Shown in pieces: positions 8,389-19,130 of a stretch of DNA of 36,486 nt (position 1 is the first letter of the stretch; the number at the start of each line of letters is the position of its first letter). Where the stretch lies: assembly GCA_020440025.1 (NCBI GenBank), contig JAGROX010000055.1, positions 2,097-38,582 on the forward strand. The letters are read 5' to 3'. Made by a program: the position numbers and the translations under genes. This stretch comes from Verrucomicrobiia bacterium. GTDB taxonomy: Bacteria; Verrucomicrobiota; Verrucomicrobiia; Verrucomicrobiales; DEV007. Under the pieces are notes generated by a model. The model ran no database searches. It had not been told where the DNA came from and saw only the letters and a program-made list of their open reading frames with translations.

Positions 8389-9657
8389 ATGAAGGTTTGC
8401 CGTTTTTCGATTCCGTCTTTCTTCGCCCTCTCGCTGCTGACCCTGGCCGCTTCCGGGCAAACGGAAACGTTGCCCGGGCGACTGCCGCTCCTCGACCGCG
8501 ATGGCGACAACCGGATCTCGCTGGAAGAAGCGGGCGACCGGCCATTTCTCCGTGCCGCGGACAAGGACAAAGACGGCTTCGTCACAGCAACCGAGGCAGC
8601 GCAGATGATGAGCCGAACTGCGGTGCCTAACCCGCCTCCAGGGGAACCCGCCACTCTTGCCCCCGATGCCGCGACCTACAAGAAAGCCGCCGATTACTCC
8701 GCCGAAAACAACGGCCGTGCTGTTCTCGTCATGAGAAAGGGTGAAGTCGTCTTCGAGCGCTACGACAACGGGTTCGACGCCGAAACGAGCACCCACCTGC
8801 ACAGCGCCACCAAGGGCTTCTGGGGTCCGGTTATCGCGGCGATGATCGAGGACGGCCTCATCGAGTCTTTCGACGAACCCGCCTCCAAGACCCTGACCGA
8901 ATGGGCGAACCATCCGCGGAAGAGCAAGATCACCCTCCGTCACCTCCTCACTCTGAGCGCGGGCCTGGTGCAGGATGTGGAAAACCTCCAGGGGCACGAA
9001 CGCGAAACCCTTGCCCCTGATCTCTACCGGCACGCGATCGGCGTCATGGCGCTGCGCGAACCGGGAGTTCAATTCCAGTATGGTCCGAGCTGCTACTACG
9101 TGCTGGGAGAAATCATGAAGCGCAAGCTGACCGTGAAGCAGCAGACCCCGCTCGACTACCTGAAGCAACGCATTCTCAACCCCATCGGGGTGACGACCGG
9201 GGAATGGGTCCACGACGCGTCCGGTAACCCGCACATTCCCAACGGGGCCTTCCTCCGGGCGAAGGAGTGGGCCAAATACGGCCAGTGGCTTCTTCAGGGA
9301 GGTGAGTGGGAAGGGAAGCAGATCGTAAGGAAAGACCTCCTCGAAGAGTTGATCGTTCCCAGCAAGGCGAATCCGGGACACGGGCTCGCCCTCTGGCTCA
9401 ACCATCCGGAGGGACAGGGATCGCATCCCCTGCAAGCAACCCCGAAAGGTTCCCCCGGTGGATGGATTTTTCACGACGGATGCACCGACCTTTTCGCCGC
9501 ACTGGGTGCGGGGAAGTGCCGGATGTATGTGATTCCCTCCCTCAACATGGTCGCTCTCCGCATGGGGGATAGTGAGCGGGATCGATTTTCTGATGATACC
9601 TTCCTTCGTCTGCTATTGACCGCGGATACGCCGGTCGTGAAGAAAAGCGAACCCTAG
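8389..9657 (+). CDS. Secreted serine hydrolase (beta-lactamase/esterase class) with N-terminal EF-hand pair
   Basis: A 422-residue exported protein. A signal peptide (FFALSLLTLAASGQ) is followed by two EF-hand calcium loops, DRDGDNRISLEE (36-47) and DKDKDGFVTATE (58-69). A serine-hydrolase domain of the class C beta-lactamase/penicillin-binding-protein family then begins near residue 95. The catalytic S139-x-x-K142 motif is present (HSATKGFWG), with the typical helix ITLRHLLTLSAGL. The second motif is YGPSCYYVLGE instead of the canonical YxN, and the third motif is HDG (IFHDG) instead of KTG. This favours an esterase or peptidase-like hydrolase over a beta-lactamase. It lies 99 bases after the broken gene and may still belong to the glycan cluster, with calcium as a structural ligand. 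Confidence 0.85.
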   Translation: MKVCRFSIPSFFALSLLTLAASGQTETLPGRLPLLDRDGDNRISLEEAGDRPFLRAADKDKDGFVTATEAAQMMSRTAVPNPPPGEPATLAPDAATYKKAADYSAENNGRAVLVMRKGEVVFERYDNGFDAETSTHLHSATKGFWGPVIAAMIEDGLIESFDEPASKTLTEWANHPRKSKITLRHLLTLSAGLVQDVENLQGHERETLAPDLYRHAIGVMALREPGVQFQYGPSCYYVLGEIMKRKLTVKQQTPLDYLKQRILNPIGVTTGEWVHDASGNPHIPNGAFLRAKEWAKYGQWLLQGGEWEGKQIVRKDLLEELIVPSKANPGHGLALWLNHPEGQGSHPLQATPKGSPGGWIFHDGCTDLFAALGAGKCRMYVIPSLNMVALRMGDSERDRFSDDTFLRLLLTADTPVVKKSEP

Positions 9658-9923
9658 GGGTGCCGGAAGTCGCTTCCCATCCGATGTGTCGATTTTTCTC
9701 CGGATGAAGTTGGCTGCCTGACTCGTTCTCTCAAAAGGCATGCACCAACCGGTCACCTGCTCTTCCTGAAGAAAGAAACCAAACCCTGTCAGGTCACTGG
9801 CTTGACCCTGTTGAGTCTGGTGGTAACGGACGCCTCTATCTGAAAAGCACGATTTTGACGCAGAACCACACCATGCCACTTCCTGAGCGTGGGATTTGTT
9901 TTCGTGGCGCTATCTATGGTTCG

Positions 9924-10850
9924 ATGATTTCACGCCTGACTCACCTTCTACTCCTGCTCACCGCGGGCCCGCTCTCAGCGCAGAATCTTGATCCCGACGG
10001 TCAGCAGAGCCTCGCCCGCGAACTCGGGGCCAAGGCGCAGCGATTTGAAATGTGGACCGACGACGATGGCCATGTCACCGGTCTCATTTTTATCAATCAT
10101 CAGGGGCTGAACAAAGAAGCTGGCGAAAAGCCGGGTATCAATGATGACGATCTCGCGAAGCTCTCGCAGTTTCCGAAACTCACGGCGGTGAATTTTGAGG
10201 CCCAAGCGATCGGCGACAAAGGACTCGCGATCTTGAAGGAGATGCCGCAGCTGAAACAGATCGGCTTCCACTACATGGCGAAGAATCCCGGCGCCTCAAC
10301 GACGCCGGATTGTGCCGCGGTCGTCGATGGCAAGCCGAATCTCGAGATCCTCGAGATCAAACACAACTTCAGGATGGATGGGTTCGCGATTGAGAAGATC
10401 ACGACCCCGATGCCGAAGGTTTGGCGACTGGTGTTGGATACACCCCTGACGCCGGAGCAGACCATGCACCTGATTCGCCTTTGTCCCAATGTCAGGGATC
10501 TGCAATTCCATCGGACGAATTGCACGGCGGATCAATTGGCGGAGATCGGACGTCTGCTGCCAAAGCTGGAACTGCTTTGGTGGAAGCCGAAGGACGGTTT
10601 GCAGGCGGACCATCTTGTCGCGTTGCAAGGGTTTGAGAAACTGCGCATCTTCAGCCCGCAGCAATTCAGGAATCACCTGCCGTTCGCGAATGGCTGGGAC
10701 GCGTTGTTGAAACTTCCTTCGTTGGAGCGGGTCGAGGTCGAAATCAAGGACGATGAGAACGGCAAGGCCCTGAAGCAACTTCTCGCGGCCCGGCCTGGGC
10801 TCGAAATCGATGGCAAGCTGACTCGCAGTCGCAATTACGACGGACTTTGA
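9924..10850 (+). CDS. Secreted leucine-rich-repeat-like protein
   Basis: A 308-residue exported protein with a signal peptide (LTHLLLLLTAGPLSAQ). The middle contains irregular leucine-rich repeats of the bacterial/planctomycete kind, e.g. DLAKLSQFPKLTAVNF, IGDKGLAILKEMPQLKQI, AEIGRLLPKLELLWW and DALLKLPSLERVEVE. No enzymatic motif or haem site is visible. ATG 9924 is chosen because it places the hydrophobic segment at the very N-terminus; upstream in-frame codons from 9855 look like leader. Only one base separates its stop from the ATG of the downstream DUF1552 gene, so the two are probably translationally coupled. A scaffolding or recognition role for the adjacent DUF1552/cytochrome pair is an inference from position. 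Confidence 0.75.
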   Translation: MISRLTHLLLLLTAGPLSAQNLDPDGQQSLARELGAKAQRFEMWTDDDGHVTGLIFINHQGLNKEAGEKPGINDDDLAKLSQFPKLTAVNFEAQAIGDKGLAILKEMPQLKQIGFHYMAKNPGASTTPDCAAVVDGKPNLEILEIKHNFRMDGFAIEKITTPMPKVWRLVLDTPLTPEQTMHLIRLCPNVRDLQFHRTNCTADQLAEIGRLLPKLELLWWKPKDGLQADHLVALQGFEKLRIFSPQQFRNHLPFANGWDALLKLPSLERVEVEIKDDENGKALKQLLAARPGLEIDGKLTRSRNYDGL

Positions 10851-10851
10851 G

Positions 10852-12144
10852 ATGAACCTCTTGACGCACCAATCACTTTCAAGACGGAGACTACTTCGTG
10901 GTGCCGGCGCGATGCTGGGCCTGCCATTGCTTGAAGCGATGACGCCCGCTCGTTCGATGGCTGCCGTCGCGAATTCGCCGAAGCGTCTCGCGTTTTTCTA
11001 CATCCCCAACGGAGTGGTGCAGGATGCCTGGCATCCAGAAAAGACGGGGACGGATTTTGAATTTACGTCTTCGCTGGAACCGTTGCGGGAACTGCGGGAT
11101 CACGTCAGCCTTTTCACCGGACTCGACCGCGAATTCCGTGGTGGAACCGGTGTGCACGCGCAGGCGGCGTGCTCGTGGCTGAGCAGTTCTCCACCGACCG
11201 AAGCGCTTGATGGGGCTTTTCCAACCAACATCACCCTCGACCAGTTGCTTGCCGGGGAATTGGGAACCAATTCGCCGCTGCCTTCTCTGGAGTTGAGTTG
11301 CAACAACCACACCAACAGCCGCGAGACCAAGTATTTTGAGACCGTGTCCTGGCTCGCTCCGGGATATGCCTCAACGCCGGAAAAAGACCCGCGCGAGGTC
11401 TGGCATCGGCTCTTTGGAAAACCGAATCCAAAGGACAAGAGCGTGCTCGACCTCGTGCTCGAAGACGCGAAGCGCCTGAAACGGGAGCTGGGCACCAATG
11501 ATCAATCGAAGCTGGAAGAGTATCTCGATTCCGTTCGTTCGGTGGAAAGCCGGATCGAGCGGGCGACGGATGCCGCGGAACAAAGAGGAGCCCCACCGAT
11601 GGCGCAACCTCAGGGGATACCCGAGCACCGCGATGACTATATTCGCCTCATGGGCGATCTCATGATCCTGGCCTTTCAGCAGGATATCACACGCGTTTCG
11701 ACACTCTTGATCGACCCGGAACGCTGGGACACGCCGCGGATGTATCACGGGGTTTTTGATCAACCGCAGAACCATCATGTGCTGACTCATACCCAGGGTG
11801 ACGAAGCGAAAGAGAAACTGAAGAAGATCGATCACTTCCACGTTCAGCAGTTCGCCTACGTGGTCGAGAAGATGAAGTCGATCCGAGAGGGCGAGGGTAC
11901 CCTGCTGGACCATTCCGCTATCCTCCTCGGCTCAGGCATGGGGGATGGGAGAGTTCACGACTACAACAATCTTCCCATCGTCCTCGCCGGAAATCTTGGC
12001 GGAAAACTGAAATCGGGTCACCACTGGAACTACGAAGGCAAGCGCCCGCTGGCCGATTTGTGGTTGGCATTGCTGCAGGCGACGGATAACCAACGGGACC
12101 GCTTCGCCGACAGCACCGGAGTTTTAAAAGATGTACTGGTGTGA
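10852..12144 (+). CDS. Tat-exported DUF1552 protein, pair 2 (altered HXXSHH motif)
   Basis: A 430-residue DUF1552 protein with a twin-arginine signal (SRRRLLRGAGAMLGLP). Family landmarks include KRLAFFYIPNGVVQDAW near residue 45, VSLFTGLDREF near 85, and a C-terminal LLDHSAILLGSGMGDGRVH. The HXXSHH signature is altered to H309-V-L-T-H-T314: the first and fifth positions remain His, but Ser is Thr and the last His is Thr. It is sandwiched between the LRR-like gene (1 base upstream) and the DUF1592 cytochrome (4 bases downstream), so the three are almost certainly one translational unit. Activity is unknown. The altered motif could change metal or substrate binding compared with the pair 1 paralogue. 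Confidence 0.88.
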   Translation: MNLLTHQSLSRRRLLRGAGAMLGLPLLEAMTPARSMAAVANSPKRLAFFYIPNGVVQDAWHPEKTGTDFEFTSSLEPLRELRDHVSLFTGLDREFRGGTGVHAQAACSWLSSSPPTEALDGAFPTNITLDQLLAGELGTNSPLPSLELSCNNHTNSRETKYFETVSWLAPGYASTPEKDPREVWHRLFGKPNPKDKSVLDLVLEDAKRLKRELGTNDQSKLEEYLDSVRSVESRIERATDAAEQRGAPPMAQPQGIPEHRDDYIRLMGDLMILAFQQDITRVSTLLIDPERWDTPRMYHGVFDQPQNHHVLTHTQGDEAKEKLKKIDHFHVQQFAYVVEKMKSIREGEGTLLDHSAILLGSGMGDGRVHDYNNLPIVLAGNLGGKLKSGHHWNYEGKRPLADLWLALLQATDNQRDRFADSTGVLKDVLV

Positions 12145-12148
12145 TCCG

Positions 12149-14959
12149 ATGAAAGTTTCTCGTTTTCAACTGCGCCTTGTGGCGATCATCAATGCGTTGC
12201 TCATCGTCTCGTTCACCTCTGCCGACGAGTTCCAGGATAAGATCTATCCCGTTCTTGAGATCTATTGCTTCGACTGTCACGATGGAGATGCAGGCAAACC
12301 CAAAGGCGATTTCGATCTCTTTCCCTTTCTTACAGGAGCTGATGCCAAGGCCGATCCAGAGGCCTTTCGGCATGTTCGCGACGCGCTCCATTTTCTCGAA
12401 ATGCCCCCCGAGGAAAAGAAACAGCCGAGCGCGGAACAAAGGGAATTCGTCATCGATTGGATCAATCGCGAGATACTCCGCCAGCCGACCTATCGCGGCG
12501 CGCGGGATCCCGGTCCGCCGGTAATGCGGCGGATGACACGACTGGAATACAACAACACCGTGCGGGATTTGCTCGGTCTGGAGTCTGACGTGTTTTCTTT
12601 TTCGGAACGGCTCATGGCCCGGCGCGATTACTTCGACCCGTCAGTCGGTAAAGTTCCTGACGAACTGGATATTTTCATTCGCGAATACGGAGCCAAAGTT
12701 CCCGCGCTTCTGAAGATTGCCAACCTCCCCGGTGACAATGGAGCGGAACACGGCTACCTGAATCAGGGCGACACGCTCAACGTGACACCCCTGCTGATGG
12801 AACGTTATCTGTCTGTTGCCAGTAGCCTGGTGCATCACGAGGATTTTGGAAACGAGGCCTCCAAAGTGGCGGCGCTGCTGGGGATCGAGCCGCGTCCGAA
12901 AACGACAGCACCGACGCTGTCTCAGAAGAGCGATACCGGTATCTTCCCGGCGATTGCCGGACGCGATTTTGCTCCGGTCGACAACATCAAGGGGGATGCC
13001 CCAGGTGGCTCTGATCAGTCTTGGCTGTTTCGCGATCACATTTCTTCGGCTTTCGATGAAGGCATCGGCGGCGTGTTTCAGCATCCAGAACAGGTCGGTG
13101 CACGGGTGCCTGGGAAGGGAGGTGTGATCCGGGCTGCGTTTGGAAGGAATCAGGAAAAGGCACTCCTGATCAACCCAACCGAAGACCTCTGGTTCGTCGA
13201 TTTCGCCACCGCCCACGAAACGTCACCACCCGCGAATATTGCCAACGGCCTAAAGGGCGTGAAGTCGTTCCGGCTCGGGCTGAAACTCGATGGAGTTCGG
13301 GAGAATGAGGGAATCACTTCGCTTGGTGTTGTCGTTTTGAGTCGTTCGAAGCAATCGCAGGGGCCAGTCACGCTGACCGTTCGCTTCAGCAACGGGGAAT
13401 CGGCTTCGCTGACCGATGAAATCGAGACCGGGGCGGGGGAGGACAACACCTTCTTTTCCTGGCAGGCGCCTCCGGGAGAAGCGATCACGGATCTCTCCGT
13501 CGATGGCTCGAAGTTCACCGGAGATTACGTGCTGCTTGATGATCTGGGCTTCATCACCGGCAAGGTGGCCCTTCCCGAGGATCGTGCGGCAGTGGTTGTC
13601 TCCGAGACGAGAAGGAAAGAAAGCCTCCCGGTCGAGGCGGCGCAGAAGGAGCTGAAAACCCAGTTCGCCGAATTTCTGGCTCGCGCCTTCCGCCGCGAAG
13701 TTTCGGACGAGGAAGGGGCGCTGTTTTTTTCCTTCTACGAAAAGGGAATCGCAGACGGACAGTCGCGACAGGAATCCATGGCCGAGGCGATCCGGGCGGT
13801 GTTAAGTTCGCCCCGCTTTCTTTTCCTCACCGAAAAGGCGAGTTCCAATGCCGGACCCATTCGAACACTGCGGGGCCACGAACTCGCGAATCGACTCTCC
13901 TACTTTCTTTGGAGCAGCATGCCTGACGAATCTTTGATGGCAGCCGCGCGCTCCGGAGAACTGAATGATCCCGCACAACTAGAAGTCCAGATCCAGCGAA
14001 TGCTGCGCGATCCCAAAGCCAAGGAACTCTCCGAGTCATTTGCCTATCAATGGTTGCAACTAAACGTTCTGTTGGGATCGCAGCCGGACCCGAAGCGCTA
14101 CGCGTCGTTTTACAGCGGACCGAAGGGCAAGGAGACGCTCGCCGCGCCGCTGCTGCAGGAGGCGCTGTTGCTGTTTGAAACCGTGTTAATCGAGAATCGT
14201 CCCCTTACGGATTTGATAGATCCCGATTTCACGTGGCTCAATTCGGAACTGATCAAGTTTTACGGATTCGAAAAGGAGTTTGCTACCCAACTGAGATCGG
14301 CGCAGATGATCGACAAAAATGGGAAATTGCGACAGGACAACGGTAAGTGGTTTCGTTGTCGGCTCCCCAACCGAACCCGCGGCGGTGTGTTGTGCATGGG
14401 TAGCACGCTCACACTCACCTCGCTGCCGTTGCGAACCAGCCCAGTCTACCGGGGAGCCTGGGCCACAGAAGTCGTTTTCAACCGGCCCCCGCCGCCCCCG
14501 CCCGCGATGGTCGGTGAACTGGGGGCCGACGATCAGCAGATGCAGGAGGTAGGAATGACGCTGCGGCAAAAATTGTCCCTTCATCGCGAGAAAGCCGCCT
14601 GCGCGGGCTGCCACAGCCGCATTGATCCCTTGGGATTCCCTTTGGAAAACTTCGACGCCATCGGCCAGTGGCGGGAATCCTATGGCAAGTTCCCGGTCGA
14701 TTCCGGCGGTATCCTGATGCGCGAGCACGACTACGCGGGGATCGTTGAGTTCAAAGATGCCCTACGGCAACGGGATGGAGATTTTCATCGTGGCTTCATC
14801 CGTCATCTTTTGGCCTACGCATTGGGCCGGCATCTCGAATCCTACGATGAATGGACGATCGATGAACTGGCCGAAGAAGTCGATGGCAAGGGGCTGCAGG
14901 ATCTGATCATGGCGATTGCCAAATCCTATCCCTTTCTGCATACACGCAACGCTGAGTGA
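12149..14959 (+). CDS. Exported Planctomycete-type cytochrome c protein (DUF1587/1592/1588/1585), pair 2
   Basis: A 936-residue exported protein, the largest of the three DUF1592-type paralogues here. The signal peptide ([16 protein letters not shown]) is followed by C40-F-D-C-H44 and the motif [14 protein letters not shown]1587 ([18 protein letters not shown]) lies near residue 125. An extended region at about 150-350 and a beta-sandwich-like domain at about 370-475 ([34 protein letters not shown]) come before DUF1595 ([12 protein letters not shown]), DUF1592 ([16 protein letters not shown]), and DUF1588 with C818-A-G-C-H822 in the [16 protein letters not shown] context. DUF1585 ([15 protein letters not shown]) ends the protein. 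ATG 12149 follows the DUF1552 stop by 4 bases; an in-frame ATG at 12131 would overlap it. Electron transfer is inferred from the haem sites only. Confidence 0.9.
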   Translation: MKVSRFQLRLVAIINALLIVSFTSADEFQDKIYPVLEIYCFDCHDGDAGKPKGDFDLFPFLTGADAKADPEAFRHVRDALHFLEMPPEEKKQPSAEQREFVIDWINREILRQPTYRGARDPGPPVMRRMTRLEYNNTVRDLLGLESDVFSFSERLMARRDYFDPSVGKVPDELDIFIREYGAKVPALLKIANLPGDNGAEHGYLNQGDTLNVTPLLMERYLSVASSLVHHEDFGNEASKVAALLGIEPRPKTTAPTLSQKSDTGIFPAIAGRDFAPVDNIKGDAPGGSDQSWLFRDHISSAFDEGIGGVFQHPEQVGARVPGKGGVIRAAFGRNQEKALLINPTEDLWFVDFATAHETSPPANIANGLKGVKSFRLGLKLDGVRENEGITSLGVVVLSRSKQSQGPVTLTVRFSNGESASLTDEIETGAGEDNTFFSWQAPPGEAITDLSVDGSKFTGDYVLLDDLGFITGKVALPEDRAAVVVSETRRKESLPVEAAQKELKTQFAEFLARAFRREVSDEEGALFFSFYEKGIADGQSRQESMAEAIRAVLSSPRFLFLTEKASSNAGPIRTLRGHELANRLSYFLWSSMPDESLMAAARSGELNDPAQLEVQIQRMLRDPKAKELSESFAYQWLQLNVLLGSQPDPKRYASFYSGPKGKETLAAPLLQEALLLFETVLIENRPLTDLIDPDFTWLNSELIKFYGFEKEFATQLRSAQMIDKNGKLRQDNGKWFRCRLPNRTRGGVLCMGSTLTLTSLPLRTSPVYRGAWATEVVFNRPPPPPPAMVGELGADDQQMQEVGMTLRQKLSLHREKAACAGCHSRIDPLGFPLENFDAIGQWRESYGKFPVDSGGILMREHDYAGIVEFKDALRQRDGDFHRGFIRHLLAYALGRHLESYDEWTIDELAEEVDGKGLQDLIMAIAKSYPFLHTRNAE

Positions 14960-15119
14960 GCCGGTTGCTCCGATGGTCTCAAAACCCGGTCTGATCGAAC
15001 CGAACGGCACCGAATTGGCATGACGCTCGCCCTCTCTCGACTCTCAACAACAGCGCCTCATCAGGTTTACCAAGTTGCGATTTCGACGATGACGTTTTCT
15101 TGGCTCTCAGCGAATCGCT

Positions 15120-17708
15120 CTACTTTTTGTCCTCCTCGCGGCGATACAGAAAAGCATCGGAGGTCACCAGAGAAGTGATCAGTGCGTTCATGCTGCCGCC
15201 ATTGTCGCGATAGGCCTTGTGTGCGGCCTGCAGGACCGGGGCGTCGTTGAGCGTCTCGTTGCGGCCCATCCAGAAGCGGAAAGCGTGGCGGACGAAGACC
15301 TGCTCGACGCGTTCGCTTTCGGAAAGCTTCTGGATCATTTCCAGGGCATTTCCAACAGGGCCATCGAGCTCGGGATCGCCCGAGTCGATGATCTCGCCTG
15401 AGGCATCGACGGGTTCATCCAACTCGGTGGTGCGGAAGAGACCGGCGTGATTGTACATTTCAAAAGGAAGACCGAGTGGATCCATTTTCTCATGGCAGGT
15501 CCAACAGTATTTCTCCCGGGTGACACGCATGCGTTCACGAAGGGAGTTCTGCGGTTCATCGGGGAGCTGGGCATTGACGGTGATCGGAACGTCGGGGATG
15601 CCGCCGCCGAGAAGTCGCGTGCGGATCCAGATACCGCGATGGATGGCATGGTTGTCCATCGCATCGGACTGCGAGACAAGCCAGCTGGGGTGCGTGAGAA
15701 TGCCGAGTCGCTGTCCTTCTGGCGCTGTTGCTAGGATGCGCTCAGGCTTCATCGAGCCGGCCCCGAAGGAACGACGGCTGACACGGGCGTAGATGGCCGG
15801 ACCGGTGAGCTTCGCCCCGGCCACGTTGACATTGGCGTTATCTCTTCTAGTTCTGGCGGCGGCTTTGATTTTGTTCTTCATCGCCTCCACCGCTTTCTTT
15901 TGTTGATCAAGCGCCTTCTTTATCTGCTTATCCTCAGGGGCGGCTTTTGCCTGTGCTTCCAGGGCTGCTAGCTTACTCTTCCCGGTCTCAAGTTCGGCCT
16001 GTTCCTGTTGGGTGGCGGCCTGATCCGCTTTCTTTTTCGCCGCCATGGCCGCCTCGCTCTCTTCTTTGGTGAGTCTCCTTCCGAAGTAGGTGCTGTCCCT
16101 TGGCGTGGCCACGACCTGCTGTGTGGTGAGCAACTGCTTGAGGACGTCTTTATCTTCCTCAAGAATCAACTCGATGAGGCGGTCCGTGCTTGCCGTCGCA
16201 TCGAACATGGCGCTGTAGTGGGCAGTGCCTGCCGGGGCACCGGTTTTCCCGAGGGCGGCGTTGTCTTTGCAAATATAGCCGCCCAGATCGTAGTCGAAGT
16301 AGTCGCGGAAAAAACGCAAGATGCGTGGCTTGCGGATGCTGTCATCAGCGAGCATTCGGGTGACTTCCCGCTCCACATCCTCCGGCGTGCGCATGCGGCC
16401 TTCTGTAATCGCCTGATGAAGTGCCTCGTCTGGTTTGAGGTAGCGGAGAGCGTGATTCACCGCGAGCCCGAGTTCCCAGTCCTGCAGCATGATGCGGCCA
16501 TGCTCATCTGCCTTTCCGGTTTCAGCCAATTCCGGTCGAAAGAGGGCGTCGCGATCGAGAAAGATGGCTGACAGGCCCATGAAGACGCCGTCTTCTTTCC
16601 CCACTTTGGCGACGGAATCTTTGACCAATATCACGTAGTCGTCGGACTCCTTCGTCGAGGGCGGGCGGAAGGTCAGCGCCTCGAAGAGATAGTTCACCGC
16701 GTCCCTCAGACCCTGGTCTGTGAATTCGGAACCCTCTTTCATCAGCTCGTAAACCGGTGTCAGTTCGCGAGCCACTTTTGTGCTGTAGACGATCGCGGTG
16801 GGGAGTCCACGGAGATCTCCGGGAGGCTTGACCTTGTCATAGGTTTTGGGGTCGTCAGTGATTTGTTCCGGCATGCCGACGATGCTCAGCGGTCCGTAGG
16901 CCATGTAGCGCAGAATGTTCTCGGCAAGATCGAGGATCTGGGTCGCTTCGGCGCTGTTGACGGTGTAGAAATCGGGGTAGTTCTCAAAGCCGGTTTTTCG
17001 GGCTGAGGAGAGGACCACGGGAATGCTTTTCACGGCGGTGGCGTAGGCCACTGTCCCGCCTTCCCAGCGAAGGATCCGGTCGGTCCCGAAGTAGAGTTTC
17101 AGTTCGCCGCCATGGTTGGTCGGGACGACATCCCCGCGGGTGCGAAGCCCCGGTTTTTCGGGGTCAAAAGCCGGCTCGATATTGATCAGTTCGTTGAGCC
17201 GCGTGATGTGCTCCTGAGGTGTCACTCGCCAGATGCGGGTGGGCGAGGAAGTCGGCACGAGTTTGATGCCGTCCGGCAGAGGCCCGAAGAGCAGGTCGTG
17301 ATCGATGAAGTTGCCCTTGTTCGGATCGAGGTGGGCGGTGAAGCCGCCCTTATCCTCCATGACGCGCTGCAGTTCGCTGACGATCCAATCGGAGAAGCGA
17401 AGACGCTCGATGACATCCGGTTGCTCCTGCTTTTTGGGCGGCATCTCCTGAAGCGCGACCTGGGCCCAGAGCGACTTCCAAAGCGCGGCGTTGGTCTCGT
17501 CGACCGGGCCGAGGTCAAGGAGGTTGAGATCGCCCTTGGTCGAGACGTCGTCATGGCACTCGAGGCAATGTTTATCGAGAAAGCCCTGCGCAAAATTCTC
17601 GAAGTCCCCGCGCACCGGTGCGCCGGGCGTGTAGGTCTCTTCCGCCCGGGAGGTCGCGCCGAGCAACACAACCGCCGCTAACGCGAGGGGCAATGTCATC
17701 CGGCTCAT
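15120..17708 (-). CDS. Exported cytochrome c protein (DUF1588/DUF1585 family) with coiled-coil insertion, pair 3
   Basis: An 862-residue exported protein related to the other DUF1592-type cytochromes but divergent. The signal peptide ([17 protein letters not shown]) is followed by C48-L-E-C-H52 and [13 protein letters not shown]. The DUF1587-like stretch ([18 protein letters not shown]) is weak. DUF1588 carries C735-W-T-C-H739 with the [13 protein letters not shown] context, and DUF1585 ([13 protein letters not shown]) ends the protein. Between the DUF1592 and DUF1588 regions, at about residues 550-630 (DNA 15820-16060), lies a highly charged Lys/Ala/Gln/Glu segment with heptad spacing, predicted to form a long coiled coil; the two paralogues lack it. 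Its start overlaps the stop of the upstream DUF1552 gene by four bases (ATGA), so the pair is translationally coupled. It is convergent with pair 2, across 160 bases without a clear terminator. Confidence 0.88.
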   Translation of the reverse strand: MSRMTLPLALAAVVLLGATSRAEETYTPGAPVRGDFENFAQGFLDKHCLECHDDVSTKGDLNLLDLGPVDETNAALWKSLWAQVALQEMPPKKQEQPDVIERLRFSDWIVSELQRVMEDKGGFTAHLDPNKGNFIDHDLLFGPLPDGIKLVPTSSPTRIWRVTPQEHITRLNELINIEPAFDPEKPGLRTRGDVVPTNHGGELKLYFGTDRILRWEGGTVAYATAVKSIPVVLSSARKTGFENYPDFYTVNSAEATQILDLAENILRYMAYGPLSIVGMPEQITDDPKTYDKVKPPGDLRGLPTAIVYSTKVARELTPVYELMKEGSEFTDQGLRDAVNYLFEALTFRPPSTKESDDYVILVKDSVAKVGKEDGVFMGLSAIFLDRDALFRPELAETGKADEHGRIMLQDWELGLAVNHALRYLKPDEALHQAITEGRMRTPEDVEREVTRMLADDSIRKPRILRFFRDYFDYDLGGYICKDNAALGKTGAPAGTAHYSAMFDATASTDRLIELILEEDKDVLKQLLTTQQVVATPRDSTYFGRRLTKEESEAAMAAKKKADQAATQQEQAELETGKSKLAALEAQAKAAPEDKQIKKALDQQKKAVEAMKNKIKAAARTRRDNANVNVAGAKLTGPAIYARVSRRSFGAGSMKPERILATAPEGQRLGILTHPSWLVSQSDAMDNHAIHRGIWIRTRLLGGGIPDVPITVNAQLPDEPQNSLRERMRVTREKYCWTCHEKMDPLGLPFEMYNHAGLFRTTELDEPVDASGEIIDSGDPELDGPVGNALEMIQKLSESERVEQVFVRHAFRFWMGRNETLNDAPVLQAAHKAYRDNGGSMNALITSLVTSDAFLYRREEDKK

Positions 17709-19024
17709 ACCAGAATCTCTTTGAGTGGGCCGCTGCCGGAATCGTATTTGGCGGCCATTTGCTCAGACATGTTGAAGCGGTCGACTTCGACACCGGCCGT
17801 TTTCAGAATGGAAGCGTAAAGCGCATTGATGGGGCGCGTGCCGTCCAACTGCGTGAAGCAGCCCGTCTTGAAAGCACCATTGCAGTTGCCGAGAAGCATC
17901 ACCGGCCAGTTCGCCCCGTTGGTGTGCTGCTTGTCGGCGTTGTTGCTCGTGTAAACGATGAGGGTGTTGTCCATCATCGTGCCGCTGCCTTCGGGAACGC
18001 TTTCCAGTTCCTCCATCAGCTTCACGAGCATGCGGCTGTTGTATTGGCGAATTTTGATCCAGATCGGATTGTTCTCCTGCACCATGTGCCCGAGATTGTG
18101 ACCCTGTTCCGTCACACCAAGTCCTTTCCAGGAACCGAAGATTTCACCGCGGCCTGAGCCAATCGTGAGCACGCTCGTGATGCCCGATTTCAGAGCCGAT
18201 ACCCCGAGGTCGAGAAGCGTGTCATGCCAGTCCGTCTCAAACTCCGGGTTGTTGTAGCGGTCGTCTACCTCGGGCGCGAACTTGCGCAGATGGTCGGAAG
18301 CGCCATTGAGGCGCTCGCGGAGGTCGTTCATGTCGTTGAATCCCTGAACAAACTCGCCGTATCGCTCCCGGTCAGCCACCGGCAGGGCTTTGCCCTCAGC
18401 CGAAGCCATTTGCTCAATGCGGTCGAGCATGCCGGAACAGGCCTCGTGATGACTCCGGATTTCACCACTGGAAATGCCACCGTAGAGCATTTGATAGAGG
18501 TGATTCGGGTTCGAATGCATGAAGATCGGGCTGCCTGCTCCGCGCGCGGAGAGATTGGCGACGGTGGGCTTGGCCTTCATGTTCTCCATCGAATCCATGC
18601 CGATGCAAAGATGAGGCAGAAGCGTCTCGGGAAGGACTTTGCTCAATTCATAGTCGATCGTCGGCCCGCTCGGTGCCACGCCATCACTGCCGCGATAGCC
18701 GCCAAGCGCACCGAAAAAGGCACTGTGCGACGGGCTGGTGTGGATGCCGTGCAATCCACTGATGATGTGGAGCTTTTCCTTGAAAGGCTCCAGGGCCGCG
18801 ATTGGCTCGGGCAGAACGGCCTTTGCGAGCGATCCGCTGTTCACCATTCCCGCGGGGATACAGGTCGCAGGTTCGAATCCCTGATTCTGCATGAAGAAGA
18901 TCACCCGTTTCGGTCCCCCCGACGAAGCGGAGGCGGCCCGGCTGATCTCTGGAAAGAGAGCGGATCCAAAGGCAGCACCAATACCGGAGGCAAGCGTCTG
19001 GAGAGATTTTCTGCGACTAATCAT
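17705..19024 (-). CDS. Tat-exported DUF1552 protein, pair 3 (degenerate HXXSHH motif)
   Basis: A 439-residue DUF1552 protein with a twin-arginine signal ([18 protein letters not shown]). Typical segments are [34 protein letters not shown] and the C-terminal [18 protein letters not shown]. The HXXSHH signature is reduced to H309-N-L-G-H-M314, keeping only the two outer-spaced His residues. It precedes its cytochrome partner with a four-base overlap, the reverse gene order of pair 1 and the same as pair 2. The region from 19025 to 19130 separates it from the upstream same-strand gene and probably holds its promoter. Function unknown. The retained pairing in spite of motif decay suggests the partnership matters more than the motif. 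Confidence 0.86.
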   Translation of the reverse strand: MISRRKSLQTLASGIGAAFGSALFPEISRAASASSGGPKRVIFFMQNQGFEPATCIPAGMVNSGSLAKAVLPEPIAALEPFKEKLHIISGLHGIHTSPSHSAFFGALGGYRGSDGVAPSGPTIDYELSKVLPETLLPHLCIGMDSMENMKAKPTVANLSARGAGSPIFMHSNPNHLYQMLYGGISSGEIRSHHEACSGMLDRIEQMASAEGKALPVADRERYGEFVQGFNDMNDLRERLNGASDHLRKFAPEVDDRYNNPEFETDWHDTLLDLGVSALKSGITSVLTIGSGRGEIFGSWKGLGVTEQGHNLGHMVQENNPIWIKIRQYNSRMLVKLMEELESVPEGSGTMMDNTLIVYTSNNADKQHTNGANWPVMLLGNCNGAFKTGCFTQLDGTRPINALYASILKTAGVEVDRFNMSEQMAAKYDSGSGPLKEILV

Positions 19025-19130
19025 GGGGTAGCTAAGCGGATATGCGAGAGGGGAGCAATTGGCGCATACGAGTGGTGAGATTGGGGGGCGGTGATATGCT
19101 TGGCAGAGCCCAGAGAGAGATCCTGCCGGG

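Noticed and set aside
8389-9657. Class C beta-lactamase / antibiotic resistance gene
   Set aside because: Only the SxxK motif is canonical; the other two active-site motifs differ and the EF-hand fusion and context argue for a general hydrolase.
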